From: Denitrobaculum tricleocarpae | Lineage (GTDB): Bacteria; Pseudomonadota; Alphaproteobacteria; Kiloniellales; Kiloniellaceae | NCBI RefSeq assembly: GCF_007004665.1 | Contig: NZ_ML660052.1 | Span: 310,001 to 374,000 of the forward strand | Direction of reading: 5' to 3' | DNA length: 64,000 bases | Shown: piece by piece, positions 60,659 to 64,000 of the stretch | Layout of the letters: the number at the start of each line of letters is the position of its first letter | How positions within the stretch are numbered: position 1 is the stretch's first letter | Program-made: the position numbers and the translations under genes | Notes under the pieces: model-generated | Database searches by the model: none | Seen by the model: only the letters and a program-made list of their open reading frames with translations | Told to the model about the DNA's origin: nothing

Positions 60659-62058
60659 AAGCTGAACTCCACCTCGAAGCCGATAAAGTATGCGGTATCG
60701 GCGTCGCTCGAAAAGGCGGCCCCCGGGTCGAACAGGCCAAAGACCGCCTCGGCACTCACGTCTTCGATCTCCCGATAGCCGACGATGAGATCCAGACCGT
60801 TCCCCAATGACCGCTCTCGCCCATCAGGATCTTCATCAATCGAGACGTCACGCAGATCGTCGGATGCCTGGTGTTGCCGGTAGTGATGGTAAACCAGATC
60901 GATTGAACTTCGTTTGGTCGGACGAACGCCAACGCCTGCGGTCAGGATGAAAAGGTTACTGAGCTCGGGATCCAAGACCTCGCCGTAGTACTTGAAGCTT
61001 GTGACGCCATTGAAGCGGTCGTTGTTGTCTTGCAGGCCGGTTTGCCGAAAGTTACGGTCTTTGTTATCCGGGTCGCTGTCACCGCTGCCGAAAGCGGCGC
61101 CCAAGGTCAGGGAGGGTTCGAAGTCCACATCTAAAGTGTAGGTCGCGCCAACGTCAAATCCGTATCCGCGGATATCGGCCCCATCCTCACTGCCCCGCAC
61201 GTGGGCGAACTGCGCCCAGTAATCGATATCAGAAGTCAGTTCACCTGTGGAGCTCATGCCAAGGAACACCAAATCCTCATCACTGCTGGTCCGATCGTCG
61301 CGCACCAGGAAAAAGGGGGTTAATTCAGAATCCTCGCCAAGGGCGTAACGCCCCACTAGAAAGTAGTTGTTGATGTGATCAACAGACTCTTCGTTCAGGA
61401 TATCTTTATCGAGCAGTTCCTCGCGGCTGACCGAAACCTCAAGACCAAAATTTGAGTTGCGATAGAAGAGCCGCGCGGCGTCCAAATCCTCATCAAACAG
61501 CCACTCGCGCTCGTCTTTGAATTCCTGCCTTCCAACTGTTGCGGACACCCCTTGAAGGACCTCGCGGAACGTCACGTAGGCTTCCTTCACGCGAAGCCTG
61601 GTCTTCTGCGATGCCCTTCCGTCCGGCTCCTCTATCGGGAACTGCCTCTTAAGATCCAGGTTTGCAAAAGCACGGAACCACGGGGCAGGGTCGTATGAAA
61701 GCGCAACCTCCAACTCGGGCTCAAGAGTCGCGAGGTCATCGTCTTCTCCCCTATCCAGGTCGTAGTCTTGTTCGTATTCGAAACCGAGCGTAGTTTGACT
61801 TCCGTATGTGAGATCCCTGATGAGCCGATGCTTGGTATCGGGTGGATCATCAAAATCATATTTTATGGCGGCGTCGTTATCACTCTCTGACCAGGATGGC
61901 GCTGGAGCTGCAAGCAGAATTGTGATGGTGAGGGCGCTGAAGCAAAACGTCTGACCCAATGGCAAAAGCACTTGCACGACGGTCTGTAAGGGCAATCTCC
62001 GCAGCTCGCGGAGACAGGGTGAGGCACCGCAAGGCTTCACCGGATCTAAGCGACACAA
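60655..62058 (-). CDS. AlgE-like outer-membrane beta-barrel (alginate-export family)
   Basis: A 467-residue outer-membrane protein. The start is a TTG at 62058, 7 bp after a strong GGAGG ribosome site; no ATG is available. An unusually long basic n-region (~35 residues) precedes a hydrophobic core and a cleavage site near APAPSWSES. The mature part alternates Asp/aromatic beta strands (LEPELEVALSYDPAPWFRAF, RVKEAYVTFREVL, TVGRQEFKDEREWLFDE), resembling the alginate export family, and ends in the barrel-type aromatic FEVEFSF. It probably forms the exit channel for the anionic or neutral glycan made by the locus. First gene of its operon. Confidence 0.82.
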   Translation of the reverse strand: MCRLDPVKPCGASPCLRELRRLPLQTVVQVLLPLGQTFCFSALTITILLAAPAPSWSESDNDAAIKYDFDDPPDTKHRLIRDLTYGSQTTLGFEYEQDYDLDRGEDDDLATLEPELEVALSYDPAPWFRAFANLDLKRQFPIEEPDGRASQKTRLRVKEAYVTFREVLQGVSATVGRQEFKDEREWLFDEDLDAARLFYRNSNFGLEVSVSREELLDKDILNEESVDHINNYFLVGRYALGEDSELTPFFLVRDDRTSSDEDLVFLGMSSTGELTSDIDYWAQFAHVRGSEDGADIRGYGFDVGATYTLDVDFEPSLTLGAAFGSGDSDPDNKDRNFRQTGLQDNNDRFNGVTSFKYYGEVLDPELSNLFILTAGVGVRPTKRSSIDLVYHHYRQHQASDDLRDVSIDEDPDGRERSLGNGLDLIVGYREIEDVSAEAVFGLFDPGAAFSSDADTAYFIGFEVEFSF

Positions 62059-62532
62059 TAGTTCACCTCCCTGGCTTTACATAATCCCGAGATACTCTTC
62101 GGGCAGCGATAGGACTGACATCAGGCAACCATTCAAGTCCAAACTCCGGCGGACTGTAAGCATCGTTCATTACGGTCCGCCGGAATGCGTTCCGAACGTT
62201 TCTTCACGCTGCTTGTGGGGTATCTTTGAGGGCAAGTCGGGTATGATTGCAGCGTGCGGTCACCGCAAAAGCATTAGGTTGCAGTTTGGATTGACGATGC
62301 GTTCAAGATGAATGGAAAATTGCCTGGTTGGCCCTCTGTGCAGGTTAATTCATGTGGCCGAGTTTAACGCATCGACATGACATCAGGCTTTACCGGGCAT
62401 GAACGCTACATGAATAAACCAAGTTAGCTGGCACCGTTTGGGTTAGACGGCGAACTGATGTTCCAAACTTCCCAACTTTCATAAGAGCGGCATGAGGCAA
62501 ACCGCAATCAAGTCGACGTTACACGGGCAGTG
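62059..62532. other. Long intergenic region upstream of the porin operon
   Basis: About 470 bp left of the small frames. The leftward promoter for the porin operon must be near 62,060-62,200. No terminator, RNA gene or clear regulatory dyad was recognised. Confidence 0.4.
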
Positions 62533-62781
62533 TCAGGGAAAAGTTGTTTGAGCGTCGAAAACACGTCTCGTAGCGTCGTGAGGCGAGAAGCCCGTTCCGA
62601 TGCTCTGTTCGACTGGTGGAGGCTCTGAGCTGATAGAAACCTGACGCTCAGTGATTTCGCGCGCCCGTGAGGTTTCCTTCAACAAACCTCTCAGTGCGAA
62701 GGGCCGGTCGTTCGGCGCAGCTGCCGCACAGACTTCCGTACGGACCTCAGTGATGAATTCTTCAAGAAATGCTTGTGACAC
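62533..62781 (-). CDS. Hypothetical protein, 82 residues
   Basis: GTG start directly abutting the stop of the frame upstream (TAA then GTG), with a GGGGA site 8 bp before it. The sequence SQAFLEEFITEVRTEVCAAA looks like a soluble helical N-terminus; the rest is polar. No family is recognised. Coupling with the 62782 frame argues for a real pair, but conservation is unknown. Confidence 0.4.
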   Translation of the reverse strand: MSQAFLEEFITEVRTEVCAAAAPNDRPFALRGLLKETSRAREITERQVSISSEPPPVEQSIGTGFSPHDATRRVFDAQTTFP

Positions 62782-63018
62782 TTAGTAATCCCCTGTGCCT
62801 TGCTTCTCGATTGTCCGCTTGGCCGCAATGGTTAGACTCTGGAAACAGAGCTCTGCGTCCTGCTGACGAGCAGTCATGAAACCTCGAGGACGGTCTTGCC
62901 GCTTAGCAGGTTCGCCATTTCGCGTGTCGGCACCGGTTGAATTGAATGCTCGGCCTTGATATCCAGCATTAGCCGTTGGAGGGATTGGCTGTATTCGTAT
63001 TCCTTGCAAGTCCGCCAC
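62782..63018 (-). CDS. Hypothetical protein, up to 78 residues
   Basis: GTG start with no good ribosome site; an internal ATG at residue 48 follows a CGAGG site and would give a 31-residue protein (MTARQQDAELCFQSL). Not recognised. The first half has an odd composition, so the short version is at least as likely. Confidence 0.3.
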   Translation of the reverse strand: MADLQGIRIQPIPPTANAGYQGRAFNSTGADTRNGEPAKRQDRPRGFMTARQQDAELCFQSLTIAAKRTIEKQGTGDY

Positions 63019-63266
63019 AAGAATAAGCCAGTTTGTGTAAATATATCACGGAAAAATACACCAAATAGAGATCTGTTTTTTCTTGATCTCTTTCAGTGTT
63101 TTTCTTGATGGCGTTCAATGTTAAATTTTTCGAAACGGTGCTATGTTAACCATGATGTATCAGTCTTCTGGCGCGAATGTGGCTCTCGAGGTCAACATGT
63201 CTACCTCTTCTGCGCGTCAAGTCCGACGCGGCGCCAGCACATTGAAGGCTTGAATGGTTTTGGGTT

Positions 63267-64000
63267 ATGGACCGCAACGAACTTAACCTCTTGGACAGCA
63301 TCGGCAATCCGGTATTCGTGCTGGATCTCAGGCCGTCCAATTGGCTTCAGTACATTGCCTGGAACCAGGCGGCAGTTGACAGGAGCGCTATCCCTCGGGA
63401 AGACGTGATCGGCAAGACGGCGCTTGAGGTTTACCCGGGACGTTTGGGCCGCATCGCCTATGAGCGTCACGCCATGGTGGCAAAATCGGGGAAAGCCGAT
63501 AGCTACGAAATCGCGCTGCCGCTAAAAGTTGGTGAACGCACCGTGAGAACAACCCTGACGCCTTTGAGCGAGCCGGATGGTCAAGTTCGGAAATTAGTGG
63601 GCTCAACCGTTGACCTGTCGTCCGAACGCGAACAGCACCAGAACCGGATTCAGGCCTCTGCGGAGATCACAGCGCTCACCTCGGAAATGGAGCAGTTCAT
63701 CTCGATGGCGGCGCATGACCTGCGCTCACCCATGCTCAATGTCCAGAATATCGCCTTTATGCTGCGTGAGGATTTTGAAGATCTCGGCGATGGCAAGCTG
63801 GAACTCATCGACCTCCTGGAGAATGTGGGGGTCCAGGCGACATCTCTGATCACCGATGTTCTGTCTTATGCCCGCGCGACGAACGCCCAGGCCCGGCAGT
63901 CGGTTTTCGGCCTTGAGGAACTTTGCGCCAATATTTTTGTGGTGCTCGACCCGCAGAACAAGCACGAGCTTTCGGCTGTTCAAGCCGAGCTCTTCTCCGA
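63267..64000 (+). CDS. PAS-domain sensor histidine kinase, truncated by window edge
   Basis: 244 codons are visible before the window ends. Residues ~5-120 form a PAS domain (LLDSIGNPVFVLDL, YIAWNQAAVDRSAIP, VIGKTALEVYPG, VGSTVDLSSEREQH). A short coiled linker leads to a HisKA domain with H-box FISMAAHDLRSPMLNVQNIA. There are no membrane segments so far, so a cytoplasmic sensor is likely. The HATPase part should follow outside. It is not clearly tied to the glycan locus, being 1.2 kb away and rightward. Confidence 0.88.
   Translation, partial: MDRNELNLLDSIGNPVFVLDLRPSNWLQYIAWNQAAVDRSAIPREDVIGKTALEVYPGRLGRIAYERHAMVAKSGKADSYEIALPLKVGERTVRTTLTPLSEPDGQVRKLVGSTVDLSSEREQHQNRIQASAEITALTSEMEQFISMAAHDLRSPMLNVQNIAFMLREDFEDLGDGKLELIDLLENVGVQATSLITDVLSYARATNAQARQSVFGLEELCANIFVVLDPQNKHELSAVQAELFS

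Overview
The window looks like a chromosomal segment from a GC-rich alphaproteobacterium. Support comes from the panB-panC pair, a gpt-type xanthine phosphoribosyltransferase, a complete heterotetrameric sarcosine oxidase operon (soxBDAG), a DUF1194 protein and an alginate-export-type porin. The genus cannot be fixed from sequence alone; a marine or host-associated lifestyle is only a guess.

Layout. (1) 1-16.7 kb is ordinary chromosome: the end of panB, panC, gpt, small enzymes (aminotransferase, VOC, GNAT), an OmpA-like lipoprotein, two LysR regulators, a DsbA-like/FAD-monooxygenase pair and soxBDAG. (2) A tRNA-Arg(ACG) gene at 16744-16820 is an integration site. Its 3' end is repeated at 29056-29079, enclosing a 12.2-kb insert with only two genes: a 2953-residue FecR/CSPG/T5SS-PEPC-repeat/RTX surface protein and a CHASE2 adenylate cyclase. 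(3) 29.1-46.1 kb is a scrambled accessory zone that is visibly AT-richer in parts. It starts with an integrase stump and carries remnants of IS6, Tn3, IS66 and IS630 elements. Within it, two oppositely oriented IS6 copies (31.2 and 43.1-44.0 kb) bracket a nine-gene leftward operon (34.1-43.0 kb). That operon combines a PaiB-like protein, a Rieske oxygenase, an amine-oxidase-like flavoprotein, protocatechuate 3,4-dioxygenase, an amine N-hydroxylase, PobA, a lipocalin-like protein and an EctB-like aminotransferase. A LuxR-type regulator with an autoinducer-binding domain sits just outside, and no luxI is present.

(4) 46.1-62.1 kb is a coherent glycan assembly and export locus: an ABC exporter, a MIDAS-bearing DUF1194 protein, three APH-fold phosphotransferases, two GT4 and two MurG/COG4671-type glycosyltransferases, and an AlgE-like outer-membrane barrel. 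It is wired to a two-component system in its middle. The histidine kinase is coupled to an NtrC-like regulator whose AAA+ domain is degenerate, and one glycosyltransferase carries its own intact receiver domain resembling that of the regulator. (5) The window ends in a PAS-type histidine kinase that runs off the edge.

The two strongest candidates for something undescribed are the receiver-domain-controlled glycan locus and the PobA/PcaHG/N-hydroxylase operon. The tRNA-borne adhesin-cyclase cassette comes next. All functional assignments are from reading motifs and gene order; no database search was possible.
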